From assembly GCA_022813625.1 (NCBI GenBank), contig JAKLMB010000044.1:186001-250000 (forward strand): a stretch of DNA of 64,000 nt. Reading direction: 5' to 3'. Below, in pieces: positions 46,179 to 57,580 of this stretch (position 1 is the first letter of the stretch; the number at the start of each line of letters is the position of its first letter). The DNA is from Aaosphaeria pasadenensis (taxonomy: Eukaryota > Ascomycota > Dothideomycetes > Pleosporales). A program made the translations under genes and the position numbers. The notes below the pieces were generated by a model, which saw only the letters and a list, made by a program, of their open reading frames with translations, searched no databases and was not told the origin of the DNA.

Positions 46179-48261
46179 ATGCCAGCCACAAGCATCAACA
46201 GCCAGCAACTGAGCCGCTGCTATGGTCTTCAGCGCCACGTAGTTCTCCAGGCACCATTTCGCCCGGCTTTCCGTCAAATCAGTTTCTTGAAGGAGCTGAG
46301 ATTAGATAAGTCGTCAACGCCGAAGACAAGCAAAACCTCGGCCATGACTAAAGCGGGTATTGCGCTTGCTGTTGGCACCTTCAGCGTTATAAGCACGTAC
46401 TCTCTCTTCAACTTGATACCTATTTCTACGGCAGATAAAAGTATTCTAGAGAATGCGCAAGACATCTCTCCCCGCTTCGCCAGCATCAGGCAAATGAATA
46501 AGGTGTGTATTGAATCTTCGTTGTTTTGAAGAACTCATAGAGCTAATCAGGATTCAAGGCCATTGATGAGATCAGACATGAGCTGAGTGATACAGAGGAT
46601 ATCATATCCACAGACGATGAGGATCTGAAAGCACATGGATTTTCTGTGGTCCTCAGTCAACATCGATGTTCTTCCTGTAGCGGTTGCTTACCCGCGCTCA
46701 ACAGATCAGGTCAGCACTATGGCCCGTATCTGCCACAAGTATAAGGTCCCAATCATTCCCTACAGCGGTGGAAGTAGTCTGGAGGGACATACAGCAGCAC
46801 CATTTGGTGGTATAAGCATCGACTTTGCCTTTATGGACAAGATACTGAGCTTCAGAGAGGCGGATATGGATGTCACAGTTCAGCCAGGCATAACATGGAC
46901 GGATTTGAACCATGAGCTCACCAAGAGAGAAGGGAACTACTTTTTCCCAATAGATCCAGGTCAGTCTCGTCGTAGCCGCATCCGAGTGTGGACTCGTTCA
47001 AAATTTCACCGCGCATGCTTCCGAGCGAACATGTCCAAATTCAAGTTTGCTGATACAAGGTACAGCTCCCTCTGCAAAGATTGGAGGTATGATTGCCACA
47101 AATTGTTCCGGGACAAATGCAGTCCGCTATGGAACAGTGCGAGACTGGGTTATCAATCTCACCGTTGTGCTAGCGGATGGCAGTGTGGTTAAGACCAGAC
47201 GCCGGCCTCGCAAATGCTCAGCTGGCTATAATCTCAACGGCCTAATAGTCGGCTCGGAGGGCACCCTTGCCATCGTGACAGAAGCAACTTTGAAGCTCGC
47301 TGCTTTCCCATCTTACTTCTCCGTTGCAGTGATTCCCTTCAACTCTCTGAAGGAGGCTGTCTCGGCTGCGGCGGCTGTCATTCGAAAAGGTGTTCCCGTT
47401 GCAGCGCTTGAGCTTATGGATGAAGAGCAGATGAGAATTGTAAATGAAGGTGGTGCGACAAGGCCAAGGGTGTGGGATGAAACGCCCACTTTGTTCTTCA
47501 AGTTCTCTGGCACCGAGGGAACTGTGGGTGACAACATCAAAACTGTGAAAAGCATTGTCACACCACACAAACCCAGAGCGTTTAACTTTGCTACGAGCAA
47601 GGAAGAACAGGAATCACTTTGGTCTGCACGGAAAGAATCTCTGTACTCCCTCTTGGCGCTCCGAAAAGAAGGACAGTTTCTTTGTGAGTGGCTGCTCCAT
47701 CATGCCCAACAGGAGGACTCAGACTGACGACAAGATCGAAGGGAACACCGATGTTGCTGTTCCTTTGGGAGCGCTCGCTGAACTGATTGAGGAGAGTAAA
47801 GCTGAGGCCAAAAAGCTGGGACTCCAGGTATGTGTCAAGGGCCATATTGGAGACGGTAATTTCCATGAGAACATTACCTACACACCATCCAACCCCGAGG
47901 AAGCAGCGAATACCGAGGTAGCCGTGAAGAATATGGTGAAGAGGGCTCTCGAGAAAGATGGCACATGTACCGGCGAGCACGGAATCGGGTACGGGAAGAA
48001 GTCAGCACTTGCATCCGAAGTTGGGGGTGATACTCTGCTACTCATGGTGAGACCAATATTTCCTCCGGCCAGGCATAACATGCTCGTGGCGAGGGGACTT
48101 TCTCTGCATAAAGGAACGTTTGCTGACGCCGCGAACCAGAAATTACTGAAGAAGTCGCTTGACCCGCATTGGATTTTGTAGGTTTGGCCGTGCCCCTTTG
48201 TTTCTTACCAGCAAAGCTAACTCTTCGCCTCAGGAATCCTGGCAAAATCTTTGATCCTTGA
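46179..48261 (+). CDS. D-lactate/D-2-hydroxyglutarate-type FAD dehydrogenase, apparent frameshift
   Basis: Exons 46179-46502, 46559-46959, 47066-47683, 47742-48046, 48140-48177 and 48234-48261. The N-terminus is Arg-rich with a hydrophobic segment (about 58-80), like a mitochondrial presequence plus membrane anchor. The FAD domain has 'PYSGGSSLEGHTAAPFGG', 'PSAKIGGMIATNCSGTNAVR' and 'GYNLNGLIVGSEGTLAIV'. The C-terminal half has GHIGDGNFHE and CTGEHGIG, then DPHW..NPGKIF. Ferricytochrome-c or ETF-linked oxidation of D-lactate or D-2-hydroxyglutarate is expected. Near 46645 the frame jumps: 'DLKAHGFS' and 'WSSVNIDVLPVAVAYP' are contiguous family sequence in two frames. Exon 2 is two bases short or one base long, and no intron explains it. 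It is either a recent null allele or a sequencing error. Confidence 0.78.
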
Positions 48262-48633
48262 TCACATTGAAGTTGGGTTTACTTACATTTGCAGTAACGC
48301 TGTATGGGTGGAAAAAGAGGTGATCAGGCGGAGGCCCAACATACACTGTGTCATAGATCCAGGAGTGTCTAAATCCTTAAGCCTAGATTGTGATCTGCAC
48401 CTAAACGGCAGACTTTGCTACTTTAAATGAATAACTTCTTCAAGAGCAGCCTTTCCAACCGTCTGCAGCGTTTGATGTAATATTTTTCAGATAGAGACAC
48501 TCTCCCAAAACGAACATGAGCGGCTGATACTGTTGACTGGTCACCAATATTTCATTCATGCCTGAACACCAACATGAAACATAAACCCGCTGATGGAAAT
48601 GACGATGCTTTTGAATTCTAACAAAGTACATTT
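48262..48633. other. Convergent intergenic, no gene seen
   Basis: About 370 bases between the convergent stops of the FAD dehydrogenase and the FAD oxidase. Nothing else recognised. Confidence 0.5.
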
Positions 48634-50142
48634 TCAAAGCCTTGATCGGGTACCGCTATTCAGTTGTGATTCCTTGACAACAGGGATGTTACCCCATGCC
48701 CTCGATCCTCTTGAGCCGCTCATGAGCTCATTGATCGGTTGGCTAGCGCTGTCAGGCTGCCTCCATTTCCACGCCCGAACAGCTGGGCGAGATAAATCGA
48801 CCCCCTCCATGATATCGACGACCCAATTGCCAATATTAGGGAGGTATTTGAACGCGTGACCACTTCCACCTGTTGCGACCATTAAACCCCGCGTCTGGGG
48901 CACATAGTCTATGACAAAGTGATTATCATAGGTATCCGTATACCAGCAGATGCGAGTTTTGCTGATCTCAATCTCTTCAGCGGCTAGCTGGGGAAGATAT
49001 TCGTCGAGAAACTGGGTAATTACACGGTAGGCTTGCTTTGGGATGTCGGTGAGCTTCTCGCCAACGGGTTCTTTGCCATCGCGATGAGCAGGAGACCATC
49101 TAGTAGCAGGCGTGCTCCTCTCCTTCCCATCGCCATGCTTGAGAGGGTTGGTGTACTTGGTTCCGCGATACCCGATCTTGAGCCAGCCATTTTCGTCGAT
49201 TGGGAAGCCATAGAGACCGCCCTTGGCGCCATTACGAATATCCCAAGTCCATGTTGGGAAATTCTCTGGCAGCAAGCGGTCCCAGAGAGGTGAGCTTCTT
49301 GGGATCTTGAGAAGAACAACACTACCGGCCGTTGCTTCGCAGAGTCCATCGAGCTGGGGTAGGAGAACTGGTGTCCATCCTCCGCAGGCCACGATCGTCA
49401 TAGCTGCTGTGTGTGTCTTGCCATCCATTGTTCTGATACCCACAACCTTTTCTTTCTCTTTGCTGTCATAGCACAGTGACTCGAATTGCCCTTGTGGCGC
49501 CCCAAAAACAAAGTCGACTCCGAGGGCTTTCGCCTTGTGAAGTGCAAAGCGACAGGCTTTATCTGCGACAGCCATGCCGCCGGTGACATCCAGCACACCA
49601 ACATTAGGTTTGCCCTGTCTCTTCCTTTGGAAAGGATCTATAGCGAAGTCCATGCCGATGGAATCTGCGATTTTGCAATGTCTCGGGTTTGTAGTGTCGA
49701 GCATCTTATCCTCATGCCCAGCAGCCTGCATCCCCTCGATGCACGCCACCTCCCACGGCGGCAGCTCTTGGGCCGTAGACATGGAGATGTTGCCATTTGG
49801 TACGAAGACGCGATCACCCTGGCTCATGCCTGGAGGGAGGGTGGCGGCCGTGGCGAGCTCTTCATTCCAGCTCCTCCATGCAGCAATGGCCTCAGTGGAA
49901 AGAGCTTGGTACTCAGACTGACCACCGTAGGCTGACCTGATAATCTTGTTCATGTCGGCCGAGGCACCCTCGGCACCGTTGAGGTAAGAGTACCGCAACT
50001 CATCACATGGTTGACGATCGAACACAGTGACGTTGCTGTAACCACGGCGAGCAAGATGAAGAGCCGTGCTGAGTCCAAAGATGCCACACCCGACAATAAT
50101 GACGGGCTCATGCCGTTGCTGAGTGGATAATGCGTGTGGCAT
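48634..50142 (-). CDS. FAD-dependent amine oxidase, pipecolate/saccharopine oxidase-like, peroxisomal
   Basis: Intronless, 502 residues. The DAO/MSOX fold begins with VGCGIFGLSTALHLARRG (GxGxxG). 'KTRICWYTDTYDNHFVID' contains Cys at the place where sarcosine, pipecolate and fructosyl-amino-acid oxidases bind FAD covalently. 'ATGGSGHAFKYLPNIG' is the matching C-terminal signature. The chain ends in RSRL, a PTS1 signal, as expected for H2O2-forming oxidases in peroxisomes. Fungal relatives act on L-pipecolate, L-saccharopine, sarcosine or glycated amino acids, and sequence alone does not settle which. Beside a 2-oxoadipate dioxygenase and a D-2-hydroxyacid dehydrogenase, a lysine-derived substrate is the best inference. 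Confidence 0.85.
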   Translation of the reverse strand: MPHALSTQQRHEPVIIVGCGIFGLSTALHLARRGYSNVTVFDRQPCDELRYSYLNGAEGASADMNKIIRSAYGGQSEYQALSTEAIAAWRSWNEELATAATLPPGMSQGDRVFVPNGNISMSTAQELPPWEVACIEGMQAAGHEDKMLDTTNPRHCKIADSIGMDFAIDPFQRKRQGKPNVGVLDVTGGMAVADKACRFALHKAKALGVDFVFGAPQGQFESLCYDSKEKEKVVGIRTMDGKTHTAAMTIVACGGWTPVLLPQLDGLCEATAGSVVLLKIPRSSPLWDRLLPENFPTWTWDIRNGAKGGLYGFPIDENGWLKIGYRGTKYTNPLKHGDGKERSTPATRWSPAHRDGKEPVGEKLTDIPKQAYRVITQFLDEYLPQLAAEEIEISKTRICWYTDTYDNHFVIDYVPQTRGLMVATGGSGHAFKYLPNIGNWVVDIMEGVDLSRPAVRAWKWRQPDSASQPINELMSGSRGSRAWGNIPVVKESQLNSGTRSRL

Positions 50143-51323
50143 GATTAGGTGTGACTGTGTGCGCAGGTAATTGGATGGTGCGCGTTGCTGATGGCTTCTG
50201 TCTGATGGCCAGATGCGAGTAAGAGTTCAAATGCGAAGATGTGAGGCTGTAATGGGAATCAATGGACCGAAATAGAATCATAGAGAATGATGCAGTTGAT
50301 GGTCCATTAATTAGGTATTATGTTACGCATGCGATGGTCAAACCCGATAACTAAGGTACTTGTACAAGTAGAAGCGATGGTCCGTATGGAGTACATAGTC
50401 TCCAGATACGCCCCCTGGTCCGTGCCACCAATCATGGCGAGGGGTCGCGGATCCTTCCGACCACCTGGTTGACATTGACAAATTAGGGGGTCGACCGGCG
50501 GTCGACCAGTCACCATGCTATGTACAATACACAGTAGTTACAATCCATGAGAAAAACGTGTTGCGTACGGGGTGGGCAGCTAAATCTCCCCCCAAGCGTC
50601 CCGAGAACAGGGACCTGGAGAAGTCTGGGGCAACTGAGGCCAGGCCATACGCGACACCTGATGCTCTGGGCTGGTTCAATTGACATCGAATTCTCCAGTG
50701 GTCGGAACTGACCGAGTGGCTCTGCAAGGTAGCGTAGGGAAGAGCGAATTGCTCCCCAAGACTGGGATTCACTACATTGGAGCTATGCCCTAAGTGCAAG
50801 CCCAAGACAGAAAAGACGATCCAATCCAATGCAATCCAATAATCCATTCCAAGATACAACGCGGCAAAGTGAGGCAACACAAGACAGTGCAAGATAACGC
50901 CGTTCCCGGAGGCTTTGCATAGTTTCGTATTCTCCCGAGCTGGCTACGTACTTGCACTACCAATCCTTGGTGCCCTTATCTGCGTAGAATCTTAGGGGCC
51001 CGCCGCCCGTACTAGCTCGCATAGACCCAACGTCTTTGGCTCCTCCCCCACCTTCGTGTTCTATCACTTCACTACAGGAGCGACTGTCGGCGGAACCCCA
51101 GATCAGCATGGCTCACATAGAGTTCGAATCTCTTTGCTCGTCTCGACCGCTCTGATTTCTGCTACATTATACCGTGCACGCCATCTTGGCTTGAGGCAGA
51201 CGGATATATAATATGACCACTTCTTGTCCATCACACCCTATCCCCTTCATCTGATGCTTAAATCCTAAACCAGGGTGCGATCGAATTAATCACTCTTCCC
51301 GGCTTCATCTTCTCTCCTTCCTC
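50143..51323. promoter_or_regulatory. Divergent promoter, FAD oxidase and MFS transporter
   Basis: About 1.2 kb between the FAD oxidase (minus) and the MFS transporter (plus). The stretch 51220-51320 is C/T-rich, as is common just upstream of highly expressed fungal genes. A sequence resembling a tRNA B box (GAGTTCGAATCT, near 51118) has no matching arms. Confidence 0.4.
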
Positions 51324-53081
51324 ATGGGTCTGAAAGAGATCTTCACCGAGTCCACCGTGGCTCGGTATGCCCGTGACATCAGGGCTGCTCCTCGGCAGAC
51401 CATTCTTAGTCGTCAGATGCTCCTCTCTGCGGCCTTGTATGCCATGGCTGGTGTTCCTATCAGTGAGTCTCTCCTGCGCCAAGCTATGTTCCGAATGAAT
51501 TTCCCTACTTAGAAATGTTGCACACGGCCTGACGATTTGCTGACTGCTCTATTCTCCGCTCCTTGTAGCCTGGGACCAAGGCTCTTCGTCTGTCTTGACC
51601 AACTTGCCCGGTTTCCAGGAGCACTTTAAGCTCAGCACTGGCAGGGACGCGAAGTTGATTCGTAACTTTGTCTCCCTGGTTTATATCGGATGTGGTGTTG
51701 GCGCCGGCCTCTCCTTCTTCATCAACGATCGTATCGGGCGTCTCTGGTCTTTCCGACTCTACATGTGCATCTGGATTGTGGGCCAACTCATCGCTACTTT
51801 CGCGCCTGACCTGAACGCTCTGTACGCCGCGCGCATTGTCTGCGGCCTGGGAATTGGTCCCCTAACGGTCGTGGGCACAATGTCCATCGTTGAGATCGCG
51901 CCTACTGCTATGCGGGGCTTGCTTGCATCGTGGTTCAGTGTAGTTATGCTCCTCTCTCTCTTCATTTCGACCTTTACGGTATATGGTGCCTACACAAACA
52001 TGGAGCCTAGCAGATTGCAGTACCAGGTCGTCTGGTTCTCTCCCTGCGTCTTCGTTTTCCTGTGCATCATCTGCAGCTTCTTCCTTTGCGAGTCGCCTAG
52101 GTGGCTGTTCTTGGTCGGCCGTCATGAAGAAGGCATTACAACGATCGTGACACTCCGTGGCCTACCTGAGAGCCATCCTGTCGTTGCCGCTGAAATTCAG
52201 GGAATTCGAGACTCTATCGCCGAAGAAAAGGGTAGCTTCAACGGCAACACGCATACCACCGCTATGGGCTCTATTCTTAAGGAAGCCTTCACGGTGCCTG
52301 CCAATCTGCGTCGCATTCAGCAGTCGCTTATCTCGTATGCGCTTGCGCAGCTCTCCGGCGCCAACTCTGTCACCTCTTACCTCGTCCCTATTCTCACTCT
52401 CATGGGTGTTGGCGGCGATACCTCGCGAAGCCTTTTCCTGAGCGGCATGTACAGCATGGCCAAGTTCTTTTTCTGTTTGATTGCATCTTTCTTCTTCATT
52501 GATGCTCTAGGACGCCGCAAGTCTCTCTTTGTTGGCATTATTACTCAAATGATCTCTGATATCTATCTTGGCGTTTACATCAAGTATAAGCAGCAACAAG
52601 ACGTCGCGAATGGTGCATCTCAGGCCGCTATTGCTGCCATCTTCATCCATGGTTTTGGATACGCAGTTGGTGAGCACTCTCCCCTATCAAATTCTAATCT
52701 TTGCCACTCAAAACACTGACCACCTTCACCTCGATAGGCCTCCTAATCCTGCCATACGTCTTTGGTGGCGAGCTGTGGCCCAACCGTCTGAGGTCCTTCG
52801 GCAGTGCCTTGTCGCAATGCTTTCATTGGTTGTTCTACTACGGAATAAATGCCGCAATGCCCAGCATCCTCTCATCGATGGACAACTGGGGCGCTTTCAT
52901 TTTCTTCGCTGGCTGGTGTTTCGTCGCCCTTCTTTATGTCTTCTTCATGGTCCCTGAGATTGCCGGTCTCAGCATGGAGGAGATGGACGAGATCTTCAAG
53001 GGATCATGGTTCAATGCGTGGAGGTCCAAGCCACAGAGGCAGGAAGAAATCCTTGCAGAAGCAGTGGGCTCCATCTCGTAA
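51324..53081 (+). CDS. MFS sugar/quinate-type transporter
   Basis: Three exons (51324-51462, 51569-52669, 52738-53081) give 527 residues and twelve predicted helices. 'GVPITWDQGSSSVLTNLPGFQ' opens helix 1 after intron removal. 'INDRIGRLWSFR' is the loop 2-3 motif, ESPRWL ends the central loop, and DALGRRKSLFVG repeats the Rossmann-like loop in the second half. 'PEIAGLSMEEMDEIF' is the C-terminal sugar-porter tail. Hexose, quinate or sugar-acid uptake is possible. The following four genes encode a 2-hydroxyacid dehydrogenase, a racemase-like protein, a class II aldolase and a regulator, which argue for a hydroxy-acid or sugar-acid substrate. Confidence 0.87.
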
Positions 53082-53677
53082 GCTCCCGAAGCCCTTCAGA
53101 GACCATGAAATCTATACTCACATTTAAGATTAGAAGCGAAGGCGAAGCAGCTGGAGCCGACAAGCTGAAGATATTCTCTACCGACCGCGAGATCCGATGA
53201 CTTCGCTTCTTTCCAGAAACTTTGCCCACAATGATCTCCTAGAAAAACTGCACGTTGGACTCTTGCGGTGCCTTCACAGCTCCGATGCCTATGTTATGAT
53301 TTTGTAAATGTTTTGAATACAATACGCTTCAAATTATGCCTTTCCTATTGTGGTGCCTGTCATTGTGTACTAAGAGCATGATCCGGTATCACTCCTTGTA
53401 ACCGGTATCACTCATTCTTGAAACTGCGCGTCATGATGATACGCAAACCCCACCCGACTCTTGCCGCAATCACAGACGCGTATGCATCAGTCGTAGGCTT
53501 GTGGCGTGTTGGTGCCATATAGACTTGTTGATTATGTGAAGATGTCTTATACGGCACGCAGAGGGCACACGAATCCAAGTGATGTGCAAACTTTTGATAA
53601 ATTGTTCTAACGTGTATGCAAGAATCTATCCCAAGGCGTGGCCGCGATCATATATCATCATACTATACCCATGATGC
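53082..53677. other. Convergent intergenic, no gene seen
   Basis: About 600 bases between convergent stops. A 12-base GGTATCACTC direct repeat occurs near 53384-53415. No gene. Confidence 0.45.
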
Positions 53678-54789
53678 TTATAATTCTCCCTTAATCTCTC
53701 TCACGGGCGAGATGGGCTTCCCTGTCGTGTAAAATGCTCGGATATTCTCAAAACACTCCTTCTCTGCCTTGTGGAACGCACTATCTGTCAAGCCTCCAAG
53801 GTGTGGTTGAATGGTGACCTTGTCGCTCTTAAGGAAGTAGGGATCAGGGCTTGGCTCATTGATAAACACATCAAGACCAGCTCGTGCAACCTTTCCTGAC
53901 TCAAGAGCATTGATGAAGGCCTTCTCATCAATCACCGCACCTCTAGCCGTGTTAACGAGGAAGACCCCGTCCTTCATGGCGGCAAACTCGGCGGCGCCGA
54001 TCAAGCCTGTAGTCGCATCGTTTAATGGGCAGTTGAGGGACACGACGTCGGATGAGCCCAGCAATTCGTGCAAGGTGGAGCAATATGTCGCACTGTATTT
54101 CTCTTCCTCCTCGTCACTAAGTTGTCGGCGGTTGTAGTACTTGATCTTCATGTTGAAAGCAAGTGCCTTCTTTGCGAGGTACTAAAACGTGTGTTAGCTA
54201 CGCTTTGTTCCCAACCCCGCCGGAGCATGGCTCCGAAGCGTGCAATACGTTGCGTATGTCTGCTCACCTTTCCAATTGACCCCATGCCGACAATTCCTAG
54301 AGTAAGGCCTGAGGGGTCGCGGGTTGGGACTAGGTTCGCACCCTTGCGCCAGATGCCATTACGCGCGCTCTTCTCAGCGTTGGTTGTGTTCCTCAGAGCT
54401 GCGAGAGTAAGGAAAATAGCCATGTCAGCTGTCGCTTCAGCCACAGCATTGACTGTATTGCAGAAGTAGATGCCCTGACTAGCCATCCAGTCAACGTCGA
54501 ACTCGTTGAAGCCTGCACTGGCCGAAGTGATGATCCGACAGCCCGGAGCAAGAGACTTTAGGAGATCTTCGTCAAAGGGCTCGAAGGGCGGCGTGCCCAT
54601 ACGTATGATAAATGCAGCAATCGGTCCGTTGGCCTCGATATCTTTTGGCAGCAGAGCCTGGATCTCGGCGCGGTTCGTCGCCGGCAAGACTGAATAGTCG
54701 AAGCTGTTGGAGAATTCCTTTAGGTATTCGTCGCCGATATACTTGGGCTCACCCAGGCATACAACGCGAGGTTTCCTGTCGACGTTCAT
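53678..54789 (-). CDS. D-isomer-specific 2-hydroxyacid dehydrogenase
   Basis: Two exons (54789-54268, 54181-53678) give 341 residues. 'LGIVGMGSIGK' is the GxGxxG of the NAD(P)-binding domain, split by the 86-nt intron directly after GK. 'ASAGFNEFDVD' and 'AEATADMAIFL' are typical of the family. 'VNTARGAVIDE' carries the conserved Arg, and 'QPHLGGLT' the catalytic His. The protein should reduce a 2-oxoacid to a D-2-hydroxyacid, or the reverse, with NAD(P)H. Upstream in-frame sequence to 54942 is Phe/Ser-rich and unlike protein of this family, so 54789 is used. The gene is divergent from the racemase-like gene at 55582. Confidence 0.87.
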
Positions 54790-55581
54790 GATGTTGCTAT
54801 TTAGATTGATTGATAGCAACTGAACTTTATACAACCGCGAATGTTGTTGTTTAGACACAACAGGTGAGGATGGATGCGATTTGAAGTGGAAAAAATTGAA
54901 ATTGATTGAAAGAATTAGGATCGTAAAGTCGAAGAAAAACAAAAACGGTAGATTTACCAGCTTGTCCAGTTAGGAAAGCCGTCATTGTGTGAGACGCTTC
55001 GAATATTAGAGAACATCCGTTGTCGGCCTCAGCTTGACCCATCTCAGGGTCCGCCTTGTCGGATTGCTGGCGCGCATGCACCCCTGGCATGCCTTTCGTA
55101 TTCCTCCGTTCAGCGATCGAAGTAGGCTGTAGGCGGCCAGTTAAAATACCTCTGTTGATTAGCGGATCCACCCGTCGCCTGAGTCATGGGTCCAATCGTA
55201 GTGGCGATGGAGCCGTTAGCACTCCATGGCCTCGGGGGTTTCCGAGGGAGCTTGGCCATCTGCCGAACAAGTTGCTTACAGACACATCAACGTAGTACCC
55301 CGTAACAAGACAATATAGACGAGCCTTGTGAGAAAGAAACAGCCAATCACAGAGCCAGTGAAGTGGCAAGCACTTAATAACGGCTGTTCGCATGGTAGTC
55401 ATACCAGGAGTTGCTGAGATTGGATCAGGACGATAACGAGTCGGAGCGCAGGACGAACCATTGCAATTCACGCATGGAGAATCTCGCCTCGCTTCCAAAA
55501 CACTTACTCTGACGATAAACTCCTCCGAAAGAGCAAGTAATTCTCTCTTTGAGAGATCCAGGCTGCTACACGATTACTACT
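54790..55581. promoter_or_regulatory. Divergent promoter, dehydrogenase and racemase-like gene
   Basis: About 790 bases shared upstream of two divergently read catabolic genes. It contains CGG/CCG triplets, as zinc-cluster regulators use, but no clear symmetric site was identified by eye. Confidence 0.35.
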
Positions 55582-56433
55582 ATGACCCAGCAAAGTCGCT
55601 CCCTCCCTCCACTTGGTTTCATATCCCTCGACATCATCCTACATCGACCACCAGGTGACCCGTACAACCAGAATACATGGCCATTCCCACTTATACGGGA
55701 GAAAGCTCGCGATACATCAGAATCAGCTGTGGTTACGGCCACCGCCTACGATGATGCCTTTCTGGATCGCTTTGTCGAGGCAGGGAAGAGACTTGCTGCC
55801 CGCGGGGCCATCGGTATAATCACAAGCTGCGGCTTTCTTGCAATTGCACAGTCTGAGTGAGCACCACCCCTGCGACATCTCATTTTATTTCCCCGTTCAT
55901 CTCTCAGAATTCCTGGGTGCCGCCACGATGGCTGACATGGGCCTCCTCCTGTTAGGTTGTCCGCACGCCTTCCGATTCCCATCATGACCTCTGCTCTCGT
56001 CCAAGCTCCATCATTATTGGCCACTGTTGCTCCTCGTCGTAAGCTCGGTATTCTTACATTTGATAGCACTCGACTTGGTGCAGGACATCTTCAGAAACTT
56101 GGAATAGACCCATCTCGCTGTCACATCCACGGTGCTCCGACAAATGGTGCTCTTCAGCAACACGTACGACAAGGCGCTCCCTACTTGCATGAGGAGATAT
56201 CACGGGAATTGGTCGCGGCGGCGAAGGAGATGTTGCAGGATGCGCCTGAGATCTCGTTGCTTTTGTTGGAATGTACAAACATGCCCCCGTTCTCTGAGAC
56301 GATTCAGTCTGCTATAGCGTTACCAGTCTACGACATTCAGACCGCTGCTTTGTGGTTTTACTCGGGGTTGGTCAATATTAGACCGACACGTTGGGGCCCA
56401 ATATTAGAAGATGATATTAGCACAAGGACATAG
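55582..56433 (+). CDS. Asp/Glu/hydantoin racemase-superfamily protein
   Basis: Two exons (55582-55856, 55956-56433) give 250 residues. Two catalytic cysteines are visible in matching places: 'IITSCGFLA' in the first half and 'LLECTNMPPF' in the second half. Each follows a hydrophobic strand, as in aspartate/glutamate racemases, maleate isomerases and arylmalonate decarboxylases. Cofactor-independent racemisation, isomerisation or decarboxylation through a two-cysteine active site is expected. The intron (55857-55955) is 99 nt, long for this window. Read in frame, the junction gives QSELSARLPIPIMTS. Neighbours suggest action on a hydroxy- or oxo-dicarboxylic acid. Confidence 0.82.
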
Positions 56434-56630
56434 ATCACAAACATCCTAAAGTGTATATGTTGATGTGTCGCTTCATGCCGCTGTGCGTTCTTTATTCGAC
56501 TGCGTCACCCAGTCGATGCATCCCACGTGCAATTGCCTTGCAGTCCCCGTCTAGAATGAGCTTCATCTCCTAAATTAGACGATATATTATCTAACCCCAT
56601 GCGGATCCACGCAACAAATGGTATCGAGAA
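56434..56630. other. Short convergent spacer
   Basis: About 200 bases between convergent stops of the racemase-like and aldolase genes. No features beyond likely 3' ends. Confidence 0.5.
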
Positions 56631-57580
56631 CTATTGTAAGAAGTCTCCCTGGCTCTCTTTGAGAATCATCTTATACTCCGGATCAAATTGCATATACATA
56701 ACTTCCGGAGTTCCCGTACCTGCCTTTGTATAAGCAGCCTCCTCATCAGACACAAAAGTCTTTGTTAGTCCAGCTAGGGCACCCTCTGTCCCTGGAGCCA
56801 CGCAGGACTCAATCAACAATTGCGTCTGGCATGCGCGCTCCAAGGCAATGAAGAACGCGGCCGCTTCTGCAACCGTGCCCCCACAAGTAAGGATGCCGTG
56901 ATTCTGTAGAATGACATTCTTGTTGCGAGAGCCCATTGCTGCAGCAATCTTCTTCCCCTCCTCTGGAGCAAATACGACACCGCCGAACGACGTATAAACC
57001 GAAAGGTCGCTGTAGAACATGCAGCTGTCTTGGTTCAGCATGTCGATAGGGCGGCCAAACGTACTCCAAGCCCTTCCGTAAGGACTATGGAGATGACATG
57101 CGGCGTTGATGTCTGGTCTTGCTTCGTGAATAGCACTATGAATGATGAAGCCCGCCTTATTCACGGCTGCATTCGCACCTCCAATGCGATTGCCCTGCGC
57201 GTCGACCTGAACCATGTCGGACACTTTGAGGAGTCCAAAATGGACCCCATAAGGATTTATCCAGAATGTATCTGGCTGAACCGGATCTTTAGAACATTGT
57301 CAACCTTATTGCACCTCTACTGGACTGTCGTGATCACAGAGTAACTCTTACCTCTTAAGCTGATGTGACCGCTGCCACCGTCAGCATAGCCTAGCTTTGC
57401 GAACACGCGGAATGCGCCGGCCATTTGCTCGAGTTGCCATTTTTGCCGTTCCTTAATAGTTTCCGGCCAGGGAATGTAGTGACAACGCTTCGGCTCACTT
57501 GATGGCTGGCTGACCTGGGTGGTGCTCAAGACAGTAGAGGGCGCTGCGGCCGTCGTGGTGGCAGTCGTAGTGACGGACAT
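56631..57580 (-). CDS. Class II aldolase/adducin-domain protein
   Basis: Two exons (57580-57352, 57286-56631) give 294 residues. After a Thr/Ala-rich N-terminal tail, 'YADGGSGHISLR' begins the fold. 'ACHLHSPYGRAW' provides the zinc-binding HxH pair and 'LQNHGILTCG' the third His, with 'AFFIALERACQTQLL' closing the domain. Metal-dependent retro-aldol cleavage, decarboxylation or epimerisation of a sugar or hydroxy-acid is expected. Many fungal members are uncharacterised. The first in-frame ATG is at 57580. The intron has a GTAAGA donor and an AAG acceptor, checked by the consensus reading DPVQPDTFWINPYG across the junction. Confidence 0.85.

Noticed and set aside
51110..51135. tRNA-like B box (GAGTTCGAATCTC)
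   Set aside because: The T-stem pairing is partial, but no acceptor, D or anticodon arm can be built around it.
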